Shown one piece after another: positions 35,411 through 46,551 of a stretch of 64,000 bases of DNA; position 1 is the first letter of the stretch; each line of letters starts with the position of its first letter. A program made the translations under genes and the position numbers. The notes under the pieces were generated by a model that did not search any database, was not told the origin of the DNA, and worked only from the letters and a program-made list of their open reading frames with translations. Source of the DNA: Rhodobacteraceae bacterium QY30 (GTDB taxonomy: Bacteria; Pseudomonadota; Alphaproteobacteria; Rhodobacterales; Rhodobacteraceae); the NCBI GenBank assembly GCA_002356635.1, contig CP023454.1, positions 62,001-126,000 on the forward strand. Direction: 5' to 3'.

Positions 35411-36289
35411 TCAGACGCTGTCTTTCAGCCAGCGAATGAATTGCCGGACTGCGGTTCTTTGCGGTCCGGCAGGTGTCACGATGTAATAGGCCAACCGGTC
35501 ATCATTCGATACCGCCAGCTGCACCAACCGCCCGCTGCGAATATCGTCGGACATCAGCGCCTCGTTCTCGACATAAAGGCCATAGCCCTGACGCGCCGCA
35601 GACAGCGCCAATTCCTCGGTCGGCATCTGGGTCGCCTTCAGCCGGCCTGTGTCAAGCCCCATGGCCGACAGCCAGGAAATCTGTTCCGGCCACCCTTCCT
35701 CAAGAATCCAGGGCATGTCCTGCATCTGTTCGACGGACGGGGCCGGACGTCCCTGCAGCAGCGACGGCGCGCCGACCACGACGTATCGCGCCGACACCAG
35801 CCGCTCGGCCGTGTTTCCGGGCCAGTTGCCGTTTCCGTAGCGGATGGCGATGTCCACGCCTTCGCGCCGCAGGTCAAGGATCCGGTGATCGGGTTGCAGC
35901 GTGACCGCCAGGCCGGGCAGCCGTCGCCAGAAGTCGCCCATCCGCGGCATCAGCCATTGAAGCGCGAAGGATGGCGTCAGCGTCACCACAAGGGGGCGGT
36001 TGGCCCCGCCGGCGCGCGCCGCGTCGACCCCGGTCTGGATCAGGCGGAACCCCTCGGCCAGCGACGCCGCCAGTTCCGCGCCTTCCGCCGTCAGGTCCAG
36101 CGCCCGCCCATTTCGCACCACCAGCGCCGTTCCCAGATGCGCCTCAAGTGATCTGACCTGTTGCGAGACCGCCGCATGGGTCACGTTCAACGCCCGCGCC
36201 GCCGCGCTGAAACTTCTGCTTTGGGCGGTGGCCTCGAATGCCCGCAGCGCCGACAGCGGCGGCATCTGCCGCCAGATCACGTCATTCAT
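35411..36289 (-). CDS. LysR-family regulator (GcvA-like)
   Basis: This 292-residue protein has a winged helix at about 8-67 (LSALRAFEATAQSRSFSAAA, then THAAVSQQVRSLE) and a type-2 periplasmic-binding effector domain (VDIAIRYGNGNWPG), closest to the GcvA/AmpR group. Its target and ligand are unknown. It lies 91 bases downstream of the HD-hydrolase gene in the same direction. Confidence 0.87.
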   Translation of the reverse strand: MNDVIWRQMPPLSALRAFEATAQSRSFSAAARALNVTHAAVSQQVRSLEAHLGTALVVRNGRALDLTAEGAELAASLAEGFRLIQTGVDAARAGGANRPLVVTLTPSFALQWLMPRMGDFWRRLPGLAVTLQPDHRILDLRREGVDIAIRYGNGNWPGNTAERLVSARYVVVGAPSLLQGRPAPSVEQMQDMPWILEEGWPEQISWLSAMGLDTGRLKATQMPTEELALSAARQGYGLYVENEALMSDDIRSGRLVQLAVSNDDRLAYYIVTPAGPQRTAVRQFIRWLKDSV

Positions 36290-36380
36290 CTGTTAGCCCG
36301 GCTTACGCTGTTTCAGGCAGCATCCGCCATAGGGACCAGCTTTGGCAAGCCAGGCTGCAATGAACCTGTCGGCACAGCTT

Positions 36381-37004
36381 TCAGACACGGGTACCGGGTT
36401 CATGGATCACGGCCATCGCATCCAGCAATTCCCGATGCCGCGCGGTATAGGCCGTCCGCACCTCGACCGGCGGGCGCAGCCGGATCTCCAGGCCGTTGAT
36501 GACCTGAGCGTCGGGCCGCCCGAAATACCGGTCGGCCTCGGTCCGGGTGAAGCCGGCGATCTGGATCGCCTCCAGCCAGGCCGAGATCCGGTCGGCCGTC
36601 TTGATCGCCTTCTTGATCGCGGGGGGCAACGCGGCTGGCAGGCCAAATCGCAGGTGCACCGCCGCTGTCAGCCGTGCATCCAGCTCGCCATAGGCGGGGC
36701 CCACGGCGGATTTCACCGGGCTGATCATGTCGCCGATCACATATTCCGGCGCATCGTGCAGCAGCGCTGCCAGATGCCATTTCGCCGGCATTCCCGGATT
36801 CTGGCGTCCGAAGATCTGTTCCACCAGCAGCGAATGTTCCGCCACCGAATAGGCAAAATCGCCGATCGTCTGGCCATTCCAGCGCGCGACGAAGGCCAGG
36901 CCATGCGCGATGTCCTCAACTTCGATGTCCACGGGCGTCGGGTCCAGCAGGTCAAGCCTGCGTCCCGAAAGCATCCGTTGCCAGGCCCGCGCCGGTTTCG
37001 CCAT
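36381..37004 (-). CDS. HD-domain phosphohydrolase (YfbR-like)
   Basis: This 207-residue protein carries the HD-domain metal ligands H in YSVAEHSLLV, HD in LAALLHDAPEYVIGD and a later D in KTADRISAW. It resembles 5'-nucleotidase/dNMP phosphatases of the YfbR type. I start at 37004 (MAKPARAWQRM), because the longer in-frame version would run into the ahcY upstream region. The substrate is not assigned. Confidence 0.82.
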   Translation of the reverse strand: MAKPARAWQRMLSGRRLDLLDPTPVDIEVEDIAHGLAFVARWNGQTIGDFAYSVAEHSLLVEQIFGRQNPGMPAKWHLAALLHDAPEYVIGDMISPVKSAVGPAYGELDARLTAAVHLRFGLPAALPPAIKKAIKTADRISAWLEAIQIAGFTRTEADRYFGRPDAQVINGLEIRLRPPVEVRTAYTARHRELLDAMAVIHEPGTRV

Positions 37005-37152
37005 GTCCGTCCCCACTCTTGGAAGGCCGACGCCCCTTGCGCTGCGGCACCCGGGTAAACCGCAGGCAAACAGGCTGTTCCGGCGGCAGAAGATTGTTCC
37101 CGAGGCGACGCGGTGGTAGAGGAGGCGCGACCAAAGCATTCAGGAGCCGTAA

Positions 37153-38547
<1,395 letters not shown>

Positions 38548-38573
38548 GGCTTTGCGCCCGGTGCCCTGAGATT

Positions 38574-38606
38574 GCCCCGTGTTCCCCCGGAACGCGGGGC
38601 TTTTTT
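38574..38606 (+). terminator. Rho-independent terminator of ahcY
   Basis: GCCCCGTGTTCC pairs with GGAACGCGGGGC (one G-U pair) across a three-base loop and is followed by six T residues. It lies 26 bases past the ahcY stop. Confidence 0.93.
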
Positions 38607-38642
38607 GAACCTGCCGTCTGATTTACACCAAGGAATTTTCCA

Positions 38643-39212
38643 ATGACCGAAAGCACGCAAGAGCCGTCTCGCCGAGATGCCCGGCGGCGGGAGCTTCTGT
38701 CGAAGCTGCCCAAGGCCGCGGTAGGTGCGGAAATCGGGGTCTGGGAAGGCAGGTTCAGCGAAACGATCCTCGAGGTGGCGGCGCCGCGCGAATTGCACCT
38801 GATCGACCCCTGGACCTATCAGCCCGAATTTTCCAACACCGGTTTCGGCCGCAGGAAATTCGCCAGTCGAATGGACGAGATGTTCCATGAGGTGCGCGCC
38901 AGGTTCGCCGATGTCCCCGCCGTCCGCCTGCATCGCGCGCCTTCGGGCGATGTGCTTCGCGGTTTTGCCGATGGCTATTTCGACTGGGTTTACATCGACG
39001 GGAACCACAACAGCCCCATCATCGACGAAGACCTGGCCCTTTCGTCGGTCAAGGTCCGGCCCGGCGGGATCATCGCGGGGGATGATTACAACTGGGGCGC
39101 AGACGACGGCGCGCCGGTTCGGACAGCGGTGCAGACCCTTGTGTCAAAGCTTGGCCCGAAGGCGATATTCAGTACCTTGGGCAACCAATACCTGATCCGG
39201 CTGCCGGAATGA
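38643..39212 (+). CDS. Class I SAM-dependent methyltransferase (Methyltransf_24)
   Basis: This 189-residue protein has the SAM-binding GAEIGVWEGRFSETIL, the acidic loop ELHLIDPW and the FDWVYIDGNHN motif typical of Methyltransf_24 enzymes. Its substrate is unknown; relatives include sugar and small-molecule O-methyltransferases. It stands alone behind the ahcY terminator, so it needs its own promoter. Confidence 0.85.
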   Translation: MTESTQEPSRRDARRRELLSKLPKAAVGAEIGVWEGRFSETILEVAAPRELHLIDPWTYQPEFSNTGFGRRKFASRMDEMFHEVRARFADVPAVRLHRAPSGDVLRGFADGYFDWVYIDGNHNSPIIDEDLALSSVKVRPGGIIAGDDYNWGADDGAPVRTAVQTLVSKLGPKAIFSTLGNQYLIRLPE

Positions 39213-39308
39213 AGGACACGCGGATTTTCCCGTTGCTGAATTGTCAAAACCCTTCATTCTTGGGACGGGGACAAGGGAGCGCCATTCAACGCACCAAAGG
39301 AGTGGACA

Positions 39309-39650
39309 ATGGGTAAGCGAGACGAGCTGATTGCCAAATACGCCGAGGACTTGAAGAACAAGTGCAAGGTGACCCCCGATCTGGACCTGCTGACGAAGGT
39401 CACCATCGGTTGCGGTCCCTCGATCTATGACAATGACGCGCAGACGGTTGCGGCCAGCCAATCGGACGAGCTTGAGCGCATCAAGAACAATTTCCTGGTC
39501 AAGAAACTGGGCCTGAAGGATGACGCCAGGCTGGACGAAGGCATTGCCGCCGTGATCGAGACTTACGGCAAGTCCGAACGCAACAAGTTCCGCGCGGTTT
39601 TCTATTACCTGCTGGTCAAGCATTTCGGCAAGGAAGCGGCCTACGCCTGA
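39309..39650 (+). CDS. DUF2853 family protein
   Basis: This 113-residue soluble helical protein matches DUF2853 (IGCGPSIYDNDAQTVA; KFRAVFYYLLVKHF). The family is small, widespread in alphaproteobacteria and of unknown function. The ATG is preceded by AAAGGAG. Two hairpins lie in the 218-base gap downstream. Confidence 0.85.
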   Translation: MGKRDELIAKYAEDLKNKCKVTPDLDLLTKVTIGCGPSIYDNDAQTVAASQSDELERIKNNFLVKKLGLKDDARLDEGIAAVIETYGKSERNKFRAVFYYLLVKHFGKEAAYA

Positions 39651-39712
39651 TCCTGTTGCGGCGGGGCGCCGTCGCCGCGGCGCCAAGCATCTGAATTTTA
39701 ATAAAATTGCTG

Positions 39713-39742
39713 AAACGCGACGCTTGCGGAAAGGTCGCGTTT
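39713..39742 (+). terminator. Hairpin downstream of the DUF2853 gene
   Basis: AAACGCGAC and GTCGCGTTT form a perfect nine-base stem around a 12-base loop, about 60 bases past the DUF2853 stop. The arm ends in TTT, so it could terminate that transcript. Confidence 0.5.
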
Positions 39743-39820
39743 CACGTTATCCATCAGCCATCGGTCAGGATGACCCGAACCTTTTCAGATACCAGTGGTG
39801 CAGGGGTGCGCCGGGGTGGC

Positions 39821-39859
39821 AAAGGGTCTCGGGCGTTGTCCGGGACCCTTTGTTCTTTT
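39821..39859 (+). terminator. Orphan terminator-like hairpin before the EVE gene
   Basis: AAAGGGTC (39821-39828) pairs with GACCCTTT (39844-39851), with an additional inner CGG/CCG, and is followed by GTTCTTTT on the plus strand. No T-run follows on the minus strand, so it faces rightward although no gene ends just before it. Confidence 0.65.
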
Positions 39860-39868
39860 GCGACGGGA

Positions 39869-40288
39869 TCAGGGCTCTATGCCGCCCAGTTCGCAGACGA
39901 TGCGCCACTCCTCGTCGCTGACCGGCTGAACCGAAAGCCGCGTGTTCTTCACCAGCGCCATGTCCTGCAGGCGCGGATCAGCCTTGGCTTCCTCCAGCGT
40001 GACGGGGCGTTTCAGCGGCTTGATGGCGCGGATATGCACGCAATCCCAGCGCGGATCGTCGGTCGTGCTGTCGGGCGCGCTTTCCTGGCACACCTCGACG
40101 ATGCCGACGATCTCTTTCCCTATGTTCGAATGGTAATAGAACCCGCGGTCCCCCACCTTCATGGCCCGCATGTTGTTGCGCGCCTGGTAGTTGCGCACGC
40201 CATGCCATTCCTCGCCCGCCTCGCCCTTGGCAACCTGCTGGTCCCAGCTCCAGGTGTCCGGTTCGGACTTGAACAGCCAGTAGGGCAT
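39869..40288 (-). CDS. EVE-domain (PUA-like) protein
   Basis: This 139-residue protein starts MPYWLFKSEPDTWSWDQ and contains GVRNYQARNNMRAM and GDRGFYYHS, the aromatic-cage region of EVE domains. These domains bind modified bases in RNA or DNA. The ATG at 40288 overlaps the YciI stop (TGATG). It is the last gene of the tsaD-gpsA-yciI-eve run. Confidence 0.9.
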   Translation of the reverse strand: MPYWLFKSEPDTWSWDQQVAKGEAGEEWHGVRNYQARNNMRAMKVGDRGFYYHSNIGKEIVGIVEVCQESAPDSTTDDPRWDCVHIRAIKPLKRPVTLEEAKADPRLQDMALVKNTRLSVQPVSDEEWRIVCELGGIEP

Positions 40289-40557
40289 CAGCCGATCACC
40301 TTCTTCCATTCGATGACCTCGACGCTGTCGAACAGTCCCGCCGCCTTGTAGGGATCGCCGGCCGCCCATTCCTTGGCCGCTTCCAGGCTGTCGGCGTTCA
40401 GGATCGCCAGCGTGCCGACCATCTGGCCATCCTCGATGAACGGCCCGGCCATCCAGACGATGCCCGTCTGTTCGATATAGGCCAGATGGGCCGCACGAGT
40501 ATCCAGGCGGGTTTGCAGGTGGCCGGGCTTGTCACGACAGATCACGGCGTAAGGCAT
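40288..40557 (-). CDS. YciI family protein
   Basis: This 89-residue dimeric ferredoxin-like-fold protein has the conserved His of RAAHLAYIE and Asp of ADSLEAAKEWAAGDPY. The family is linked to dehalogenase-like or isomerase chemistry but is mostly uncharacterised. Start and stop overlap its neighbours gpsA and EVE by a single base each. Confidence 0.9.
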   Translation of the reverse strand: MPYAVICRDKPGHLQTRLDTRAAHLAYIEQTGIVWMAGPFIEDGQMVGTLAILNADSLEAAKEWAAGDPYKAAGLFDSVEVIEWKKVIG

Positions 40558-41525
40558 CAGGGAATTTCCTTCTTCAAGGGGCGCGCCATCAGCGCGGAAA
40601 CGGCATCTTCTACGGCAATCCTGCGGTCGATCAGGGCGGCGACCATCGTGCAGACGGGCATGTCGATCCCGCGCTCCGCCGCCAGCCGCGCCACCGCCTG
40701 CGCCGTGGCCGCGCCTTCGACGGTGATGCGGGAATCCCAATCCGCCCCCGATCCAAGCGCCTGGCCATAGCGAAAGTTGCGCGACTGATCCGAGGTGCAG
40801 GTCAGCACCAGGTCTCCAAACCCCGACAACCCCATCAGCGTATCGGCCCGCGCGCCCAGGGCCGTGGCCAGGCGCACCATCTCGGCAAAGCCGCGCGTCA
40901 TCAGCGCGGCGCGCGCCGAATGCCCCAGCGCGGCGCCCATCACCACGCCGGACGCGATGGCGATCACGTTTTTCAGCGCCCCGCCCAGCTCCGCCCCCAG
41001 GGTGTCGTCGCTGCGATAAAGCCGCAGGGTGGCGGTCGACAGAAGGTCTTGCAGCCTTGCCCCCACCGCATCGTCGCCACAGGCAAGCGTCAGCGCCGTG
41101 GGCAGCCCGCGGGCGATGTCGGCCGCAAAGCTGGGGCCGGTCAGGATCGCGACGCTGCCGCCCAGATTTGCGGCGGACAATTCGGCCACCGGCCCTTGCA
41201 GGGTCGAGAGGTCAATCCCCTTGGCGCAGGCCACCAGATCGCGCCCGCGCAGCCCCGCGTCGTGCGCGGCGACGAAACTGCCGGTCTGTTGCATTGGCAA
41301 GGCCAGCAGGATCGTCGGCGCCGTAACCCGGGACAGATCCGCCGTGACCACCAGGCCATCGGGCAGCGCCACGCCCGGCAGCCGGCGGTCATTGCGACGC
41401 GTGGCCTGCATCTCGGCCACATGGACCGGATCGCGCGCCCAGAGAGTGACGCGCCGCCCGCCCAGGGCCAGCGCCACCGCCAGCGCCGTGCCAAAGGCGC
41501 CTGCACCCAGAACCGCGACGGTCAT
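40557..41525 (-). CDS. gpsA: Glycerol-3-phosphate dehydrogenase [NAD(P)+]
   Basis: This 322-residue enzyme has the Rossmann motif [14 protein letters not shown] and the catalytic lysine region [15 protein letters not shown]. It reduces dihydroxyacetone phosphate to sn-glycerol-3-phosphate for phospholipid synthesis. Its ATG overlaps the tsaD stop by four bases. Confidence 0.96.
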   Translation of the reverse strand: MTVAVLGAGAFGTALAVALALGGRRVTLWARDPVHVAEMQATRRNDRRLPGVALPDGLVVTADLSRVTAPTILLALPMQQTGSFVAAHDAGLRGRDLVACAKGIDLSTLQGPVAELSAANLGGSVAILTGPSFAADIARGLPTALTLACGDDAVGARLQDLLSTATLRLYRSDDTLGAELGGALKNVIAIASGVVMGAALGHSARAALMTRGFAEMVRLATALGARADTLMGLSGFGDLVLTCTSDQSRNFRYGQALGSGADWDSRITVEGAATAQAVARLAAERGIDMPVCTMVAALIDRRIAVEDAVSALMARPLKKEIP

Positions 41526-42616
41526 GCCTTGGCCCCCTTCTTTCCCGCGCCCAACAGCGGCGCGGCGCGATCATCCAGCGGCCAGCGCGGCCGCGCGGAC
41601 AGGTCCAGACCGTCGGTCAGGCCCCGTTCCAGCCGTTCGATCCCGGCCCAGGCGATCATTGCGGCATTGTCGGTGCACAGCGGCAGCGGCGGCGCCAGGA
41701 AGCGAACCCCTTCGCGGGTGCAAAGCGTTTCAAGCGCGGCGCGAACGGCGCTGTTCGCGGCCACGCCGCCCGCGACGGCGAAGGCAGGTTCCGCCGGCGC
41801 CAGTTCCAGGTAGCGCGCAATCGCCCGGCGGGACTTGGCGACCAGCACATCCCGCACTGCGGCCTGGAACCCGGCGCACAGATCGGCGCGGTCCTGGATC
41901 GCCAGGCCGCCCCGCTCGGCCACGGCCTGGTCGCGGGCGCGCAGAAGGGCGGTCTTCAGCCCCGAAAACGACATGTCGCAGCCGTCCCGATCCAGCAACG
42001 GCCGCGGGAAGTGGAAGCGCGCCGGATCGCCCGTCCGCGCCTCGGACTCGACCGCGGGGCCCCCGGGCTGCGGCAGACCCAGAAGCTTGGCCGTCTTGTC
42101 GAAGGCTTCACCGGGTGCGTCGTCGATGGTCCCGCCCAGTCGCGTGAAGCTGACGGCATCCTCGACAATCAGGAACTGGCAGTGCCCGCCCGAGACGAGC
42201 AGGATCAGATAGGGAAACCGCAAGCCATCAGTCAGGCGCGGCGTCAGCGCGTGCCCGGCCAGATGGTTCACCCCGACCAGCGGCAGGCCCGTTACCGCAG
42301 CGATGCCCTTGGCGCACATCACCCCCGCCAAGACCCCGCCGATCAGCCCCGGCCCGGCCGTGACGGCGATGCCCGACAGGTCCGCCAACCCAAGGCCCGC
42401 CTTGTCCAGCGCCTCCTCGATACATAGGTCGACCCGCTCGGCATGGGCGCGGGCGGCGATTTCCGGTACGACCCCGCCATAGGCCGCGTGCAGCGCCGTC
42501 TGGCCGGCAACGACCGAAGACAGGATCAGCCCCCGGTCCCCGGCCAGCCGCACCACGGCCGCGGCGGTATCGTCGCAGCTGCTTTCGATGCCAAGCAGGG
42601 TCAGGGGCGCGGACAT
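41522..42616 (-). CDS. tsaD: TsaD, threonylcarbamoyltransferase of t6A synthesis
   Basis: This 364-residue Kae1/OSGEP-family protein has the N-terminal [14 protein letters not shown] and the metal-binding NHLAGH motif. It transfers threonylcarbamoyl to A37 of ANN-decoding tRNAs with TsaE. I use the ATG at 42616, which follows GGAG by five bases, rather than an upstream GTG. It is divergent from hemD. Confidence 0.95.
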   Translation of the reverse strand: MSAPLTLLGIESSCDDTAAAVVRLAGDRGLILSSVVAGQTALHAAYGGVVPEIAARAHAERVDLCIEEALDKAGLGLADLSGIAVTAGPGLIGGVLAGVMCAKGIAAVTGLPLVGVNHLAGHALTPRLTDGLRFPYLILLVSGGHCQFLIVEDAVSFTRLGGTIDDAPGEAFDKTAKLLGLPQPGGPAVESEARTGDPARFHFPRPLLDRDGCDMSFSGLKTALLRARDQAVAERGGLAIQDRADLCAGFQAAVRDVLVAKSRRAIARYLELAPAEPAFAVAGGVAANSAVRAALETLCTREGVRFLAPPLPLCTDNAAMIAWAGIERLERGLTDGLDLSARPRWPLDDRAAPLLGAGKKGAKA

Positions 42617-42694
42617 GGACACTCCGGTTGCGAAGCCGTGCCACGGCAGGTAACACCGCGGTCAACGTCATACAATGCAAAGACACCGGCACTG

Positions 42695-43426
42695 ATGGTT
42701 GCGCCTGCTTCTTCCTTCCGGCCGACACTGCTGCTGACGCGGCCGGCGGCGCAATCGCAGCGGTTCGCGCAGGATGTCCGGGCAATCCTGGGCGCCGACT
42801 GGCCCATCCTGCTGTCGCCCATGTCGCGGCTGGACATGCTGACCACGACCCTGCCGCTGGACGGGGTGGAAACCCTGGTCTTTACCTCTGAAACGGGGGT
42901 AGCGGCCTTCCTGCGGCTGTCCAGGCGCCGCGACCTGCGCGCCTGGTGCGTGGGTGAGCGGACGGCGCAGGCCGCACGGGCGGCGGGGCTGCCGGTGGTC
43001 ATCGGGCCGGGCGACGGGTCCCGCATGATCGACGCGATCATCGACGAAGATCCGCAAGGCGTGCTCCTGCATATCCACGGCCTGCACATGGCCGTGGATG
43101 TCGCGCGGAAACTGACCGAGGCGGGACTCAAGGCGCGGGGCGTCACCGCCTATGACCAGATCGCCCTGCCGCCAACGCCAGACGCGCTGGCGCTGCTCCT
43201 GGGCGGCAGCCCGATTCTCCTGCCGCTGTTTTCGGCGCGGGCCGCGCAGTTGCTGACGCGCCTGAACCCCCTGCCGCGCGCGCCGCTTCTGATCGCCGCC
43301 ATCAGCCCCGCCGTGGCCGAAGCGGCGGCAATCCTCTTGCCGGCGCGCATTCAGGTTGCCAAGGAACCGAATGCCGCAATGATGCTTGACGCTGTGCAGG
43401 GGCTGATTGCCGCAGGACCGCCCTGA
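42695..43426 (+). CDS. hemD: Uroporphyrinogen-III synthase
   Basis: This 243-residue protein begins with the HemD motif PTLLLTRPAAQSQRFA and has two Rossmann-like lobes (LVFTSETGVAAF; VTAYDQIALP). It cyclises hydroxymethylbilane in haem and bacteriochlorophyll synthesis. No good ribosome site is seen before the ATG at 42695. It is followed by the mitofilin and hemY genes. Confidence 0.85.
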   Translation: MVAPASSFRPTLLLTRPAAQSQRFAQDVRAILGADWPILLSPMSRLDMLTTTLPLDGVETLVFTSETGVAAFLRLSRRRDLRAWCVGERTAQAARAAGLPVVIGPGDGSRMIDAIIDEDPQGVLLHIHGLHMAVDVARKLTEAGLKARGVTAYDQIALPPTPDALALLLGGSPILLPLFSARAAQLLTRLNPLPRAPLLIAAISPAVAEAAAILLPARIQVAKEPNAAMMLDAVQGLIAAGPP

Positions 43427-43509
43427 GCCCCGGTGGTGCTTGAAGCGCAGGGGGCGGCGCGGCTAGATTTACCAGGCCCGGGACAGGCCGGACTATCGGG
43501 GAGAAGATT

Positions 43510-44763
43510 GTGGCGAATACCTCTGACGAACCGGACGCCGTTCCGCCAACCCCCTCCGACAACGGTGAGACCCTGGCCGCATCCGAACCCGGCAGCCATC
43601 TGGACAGCATCGTGTCGCGGATGGACACATCCGAGGCGGGCTCCGGCGCGCGGTCGCAACCCGATCCGGCACCCGTAGCCATGGAACCGCCTTCGAAACC
43701 GCAGCCTGCCTCCCGCCGCCGGGGCGGTTTTCTGGGGGTTTTCCTGGGGGGTGTCTGCGCGGCGGCCCTGGGTTTTGCTGCGGCCACCTATGTTCTGCCC
43801 AAGGTGCCGCCGGAATGGCGCCCCTTTCCGCTGACCGATACCGGCACCACTTCGGCGATCGAGGCCCAGGCCGCGCGGATCGAGATGCTGTCGCAGGACA
43901 TCGCCCGCTTGCAGCAGGCCCCCGCGCCGCTGGACCGCGCCACGCTGGACGCCGAACTGGCAGGACTGCGCAAGGAATTGGCCGCCGCGCCTCAGGCAGC
44001 GCCTGACCTGGGGCCGCTGGAATCGCGCTTGGCCGATCTGGACAACCGGCTGAGCGCGCTGGAAAAGCGCCCCGTCGCCGGTGGCGCCGCGTCGTCGACC
44101 GCCATCGATGCCCTGAGCCGCGAGCTTGAGGCGCTCCGGTCCCAGGTGGCCCAGCAGGCCAGCACGGGCGGCCAGGATGCCGCGCGCATCGCCACCGCAG
44201 CCGCCGAGGCTCAGGCGCAGATCAAGGCCGCCACGGAGGAGGCCGCCCGGCTGAAGTCCGATACGGAACAGATCGCGCGGCAGTCCCGCGCCGAATCGGC
44301 GCTGCGCCTGATGCAGGCCGCGCTGGACAGCGGTGCCTCCTTTGCCGCCGCGCTGAAGGATCTGGAAGACGTCGGGGTGGCGGTTCCGCCCGAGTTGCAG
44401 AAGGAAGCCGAAGGCATCCCGACGCTGGCCCAGTTGCGCGACACCTTCCCCGAGGCGGCACGGCAGGCGCTTGCGGTCACCCTCCGGCCCGCGGCGGATG
44501 CAACTGCGCTGGATCGGCTGGGTGCCTTCCTGCGCGGCCAGACGGGCGCCCGTTCGCTGACCCCGCGCGAAGGCAACGATCCCGACGCGATCCTGTCGCG
44601 CGCCGAAGCCGCGCTCAGCCAGGGCGACCTGGGGGCGACTCTGACCGAGCTGCGCAGCCTGCCCCCCGAGGTTCAGGCCCCGATGATCGACTGGATCACC
44701 CAGGCAAACCGGCGCCAGGCCGTGCTGGACGCCGCTGCCAGCCTTTCGGCCAAGATCAACTGA
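43510..44763 (+). CDS. mic60: Mitofilin/Mic60-like inner-membrane protein (COG4223)
   Basis: This 417-residue protein starts at a GTG (43510). It has a disordered acidic N-terminus, a transmembrane helix at about 79-95 (GFLGVFLGGVCAAALGFAAA), a long coiled coil (about 110-275) and a C-terminal mitofilin domain (about 290-410, LPPEVQAPMIDWI). Alphaproteobacterial Mic60 is known beside haem genes and hemY (Orf52) and shapes intracytoplasmic membranes, like its mitochondrial descendant. It is nine bases from hemY. Confidence 0.88.
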   Translation: MANTSDEPDAVPPTPSDNGETLAASEPGSHLDSIVSRMDTSEAGSGARSQPDPAPVAMEPPSKPQPASRRRGGFLGVFLGGVCAAALGFAAATYVLPKVPPEWRPFPLTDTGTTSAIEAQAARIEMLSQDIARLQQAPAPLDRATLDAELAGLRKELAAAPQAAPDLGPLESRLADLDNRLSALEKRPVAGGAASSTAIDALSRELEALRSQVAQQASTGGQDAARIATAAAEAQAQIKAATEEAARLKSDTEQIARQSRAESALRLMQAALDSGASFAAALKDLEDVGVAVPPELQKEAEGIPTLAQLRDTFPEAARQALAVTLRPAADATALDRLGAFLRGQTGARSLTPREGNDPDAILSRAEAALSQGDLGATLTELRSLPPEVQAPMIDWITQANRRQAVLDAAASLSAKIN

Positions 44764-44771
44764 GGACCGCC

Positions 44772-46328
44772 ATGATCTGGAACTTCCTCAAGATTGCGAT
44801 TTTCGTGACGGTCATCGCGGCGGTCACCTTCGGGGCGGCGCTTCTGTCCAGCAGCGGGGGGCAGGTGCGGCTGACGCTCTCGGGCATGGAATACACATTG
44901 GGTCCGGTGCAGGCGCTGCTGGGGCTTCTGGTCCTGTTCGTCGCGCTTTGGGCGATCCTCACCGTTTCGGGCCTGGTCGTTGCCTTCGTCCGCTTCCTGA
45001 ACGGCGACGACAACGCGCTTCGGCGCTATTTCGACCGCAACCGCGAACGCAAGGGGTACCGCGCGCTGTCCGAAGGGATCATGGCGCTTGCGGCGGGTGA
45101 ACCCAAGTCGGCGCTGGCCCAGGCCAGCAAGGCAGAGCGCTACCTCGATTCGCCGGAACTGACGACGATCCTCGTGGCGCAGGCGGCCGAGGCGGCCGGC
45201 GACCGCTACCGCGCGTCCGAGGCCTACAAGCGCCTGCTCAGCCACCCGCAATCGCGCTTCATCGGTGTGCGGGGGTTGATGAACCAGAAGATCGCCGAAG
45301 GTGACACCGAAACCGCGCTGAAGCTGGCCGAGAAGGCTTTCGCGCTGAAACCCCGCAACGCCGAGGTGCAGGACGCGCTTCTTGAACTTCAGTCCCGCAA
45401 GGGCGACTGGAAGGGCGCGCGGAATGTCCTGAACGCCAAGGCCCGGCAGGGGCTTTTGCCGAAAGAGGTGCACCGCCGCCGCGATGCGGTGATGGCCCTG
45501 CAAGAGGCGAAAGGCCTGATCGAGAAGGATGCGTCGATCGAGACACGCGAAGCCGCGATCGCGGCCAACAAGGCCTCGCCCGATCTGATCCCTGCGGCCG
45601 CCATGGCTGCCCGCGCCTACATTGCCGATGGCCGCCCCAAATACGCGACCCGCGTCCTGACCAAGGCCTGGGAGGCGCAGCCCCATCCCGACCTAGCCGC
45701 CGCCTTCGCCGAGATCGAGCCAGCCGAGTCGCCGCAGGAACGGCTGAAGCGGTTCGGCGCGCTTCTGAAGATCCGCCCCGAGCACCCCGAGACGAAGATG
45801 CTGGCGGCGGAACTTAACATCGCCGCCGAGGATTTCCCCGGCGCCCGCCGGGCGCTGGGCGATCTGACCGACACCCGGCCGACCGCCCGCGCCCTGACCA
45901 TCATGGCCGCCATCGAGCGCGGCGAGGGCAAGGACGACGCCGTTGTGCGCGGCTGGCTGACCCGTGCCCTGACCGCAAGCCGCGGGCCGCAGTGGGTCTG
46001 CGACAACTGCCATCAGGTCGCGGCCGACTGGTCGCCGGTCTGCCCGCACTGCAACGGTTTCGACACGCTCAGCTGGCGCGAACCGCCCGAAGGCGCCGTG
46101 TCGATGCCCCACGGCGCCGAGATGCTGCCCCTGATCGTCGGAAAGCCCGCACCCAAGCCCGAGCCGGCGCCCGCCCCGGTGGCCGAAGCCGAGATCGTGG
46201 AGGGGCCTGCCGAATCCGCGCCGCCGCCCGTCGACGTGGCCGCGGTGATCGAGGAACGCCAGGGGGATGTCCACGCACGCCCCTTCGCCGTCGACTATGC
46301 CGAACCCGCGGACCCCGACAAGGCATGA
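44772..46328 (+). CDS. hemY: HemY-family TPR membrane protein with C-terminal zinc ribbon
   Basis: This 518-residue protein has two N-terminal transmembrane helices (about 4-27 and 43-70), the HemY_N domain and TPR-like repeats to about 390. A rubredoxin-type zinc ribbon follows, with cysteines at 410, 413, 424 and 427 (CDNC, CPHC), and the tail is proline-rich. In alphaproteobacteria this gene (Orf52) follows mic60. A GAGGA site sits before the ATG. Confidence 0.9.
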   Translation: MIWNFLKIAIFVTVIAAVTFGAALLSSSGGQVRLTLSGMEYTLGPVQALLGLLVLFVALWAILTVSGLVVAFVRFLNGDDNALRRYFDRNRERKGYRALSEGIMALAAGEPKSALAQASKAERYLDSPELTTILVAQAAEAAGDRYRASEAYKRLLSHPQSRFIGVRGLMNQKIAEGDTETALKLAEKAFALKPRNAEVQDALLELQSRKGDWKGARNVLNAKARQGLLPKEVHRRRDAVMALQEAKGLIEKDASIETREAAIAANKASPDLIPAAAMAARAYIADGRPKYATRVLTKAWEAQPHPDLAAAFAEIEPAESPQERLKRFGALLKIRPEHPETKMLAAELNIAAEDFPGARRALGDLTDTRPTARALTIMAAIERGEGKDDAVVRGWLTRALTASRGPQWVCDNCHQVAADWSPVCPHCNGFDTLSWREPPEGAVSMPHGAEMLPLIVGKPAPKPEPAPAPVAEAEIVEGPAESAPPPVDVAAVIEERQGDVHARPFAVDYAEPADPDKA

Positions 46329-46399
46329 ATCCTCTTTGCTGAAATTGGGGCTACACACCTCGATCCGTTGATGCTAATGACCCGCCACCACGGAAGGAT

Positions 46400-46475
46400 G
46401 CCGGTGTAGCTCAGCTGGTAGAGCACGTCATTCGTAATGATGGGGTCGGGGGTTCGAGTCCCTTCACCGGCACCA
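46400..46475 (+). tRNA. tRNA-Thr (anticodon CGU)
   Basis: This 76-base cloverleaf has acceptor arms GCCGGTG/CACCGGC, the D arm GCTC-AGCTGGTA-GAGC and the anticodon stem CGTCA/TGATG around the loop TTCGTAA, giving anticodon CGT. The T arm has GGTTCGAGTCC, and the CCA end is encoded. It sits between hemY and the motAB promoter. Confidence 0.95.
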
Positions 46476-46551
46476 TCCTTCCTGGTCGTCATCCCGACAG
46501 AACCTTGACTGACAGGGCCGTTGTTATGCCCTGTCCGATTCCCTTGCCGCG

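Noticed and set aside
37005-37152. Possible SAH riboswitch before ahcY
   Set aside because: A CCGAGGCGACGCGG word resembles part of the SAH aptamer, but the pairing partners and the conserved GGCTCG-type closing segment could not be found. A covariance-model search would decide.
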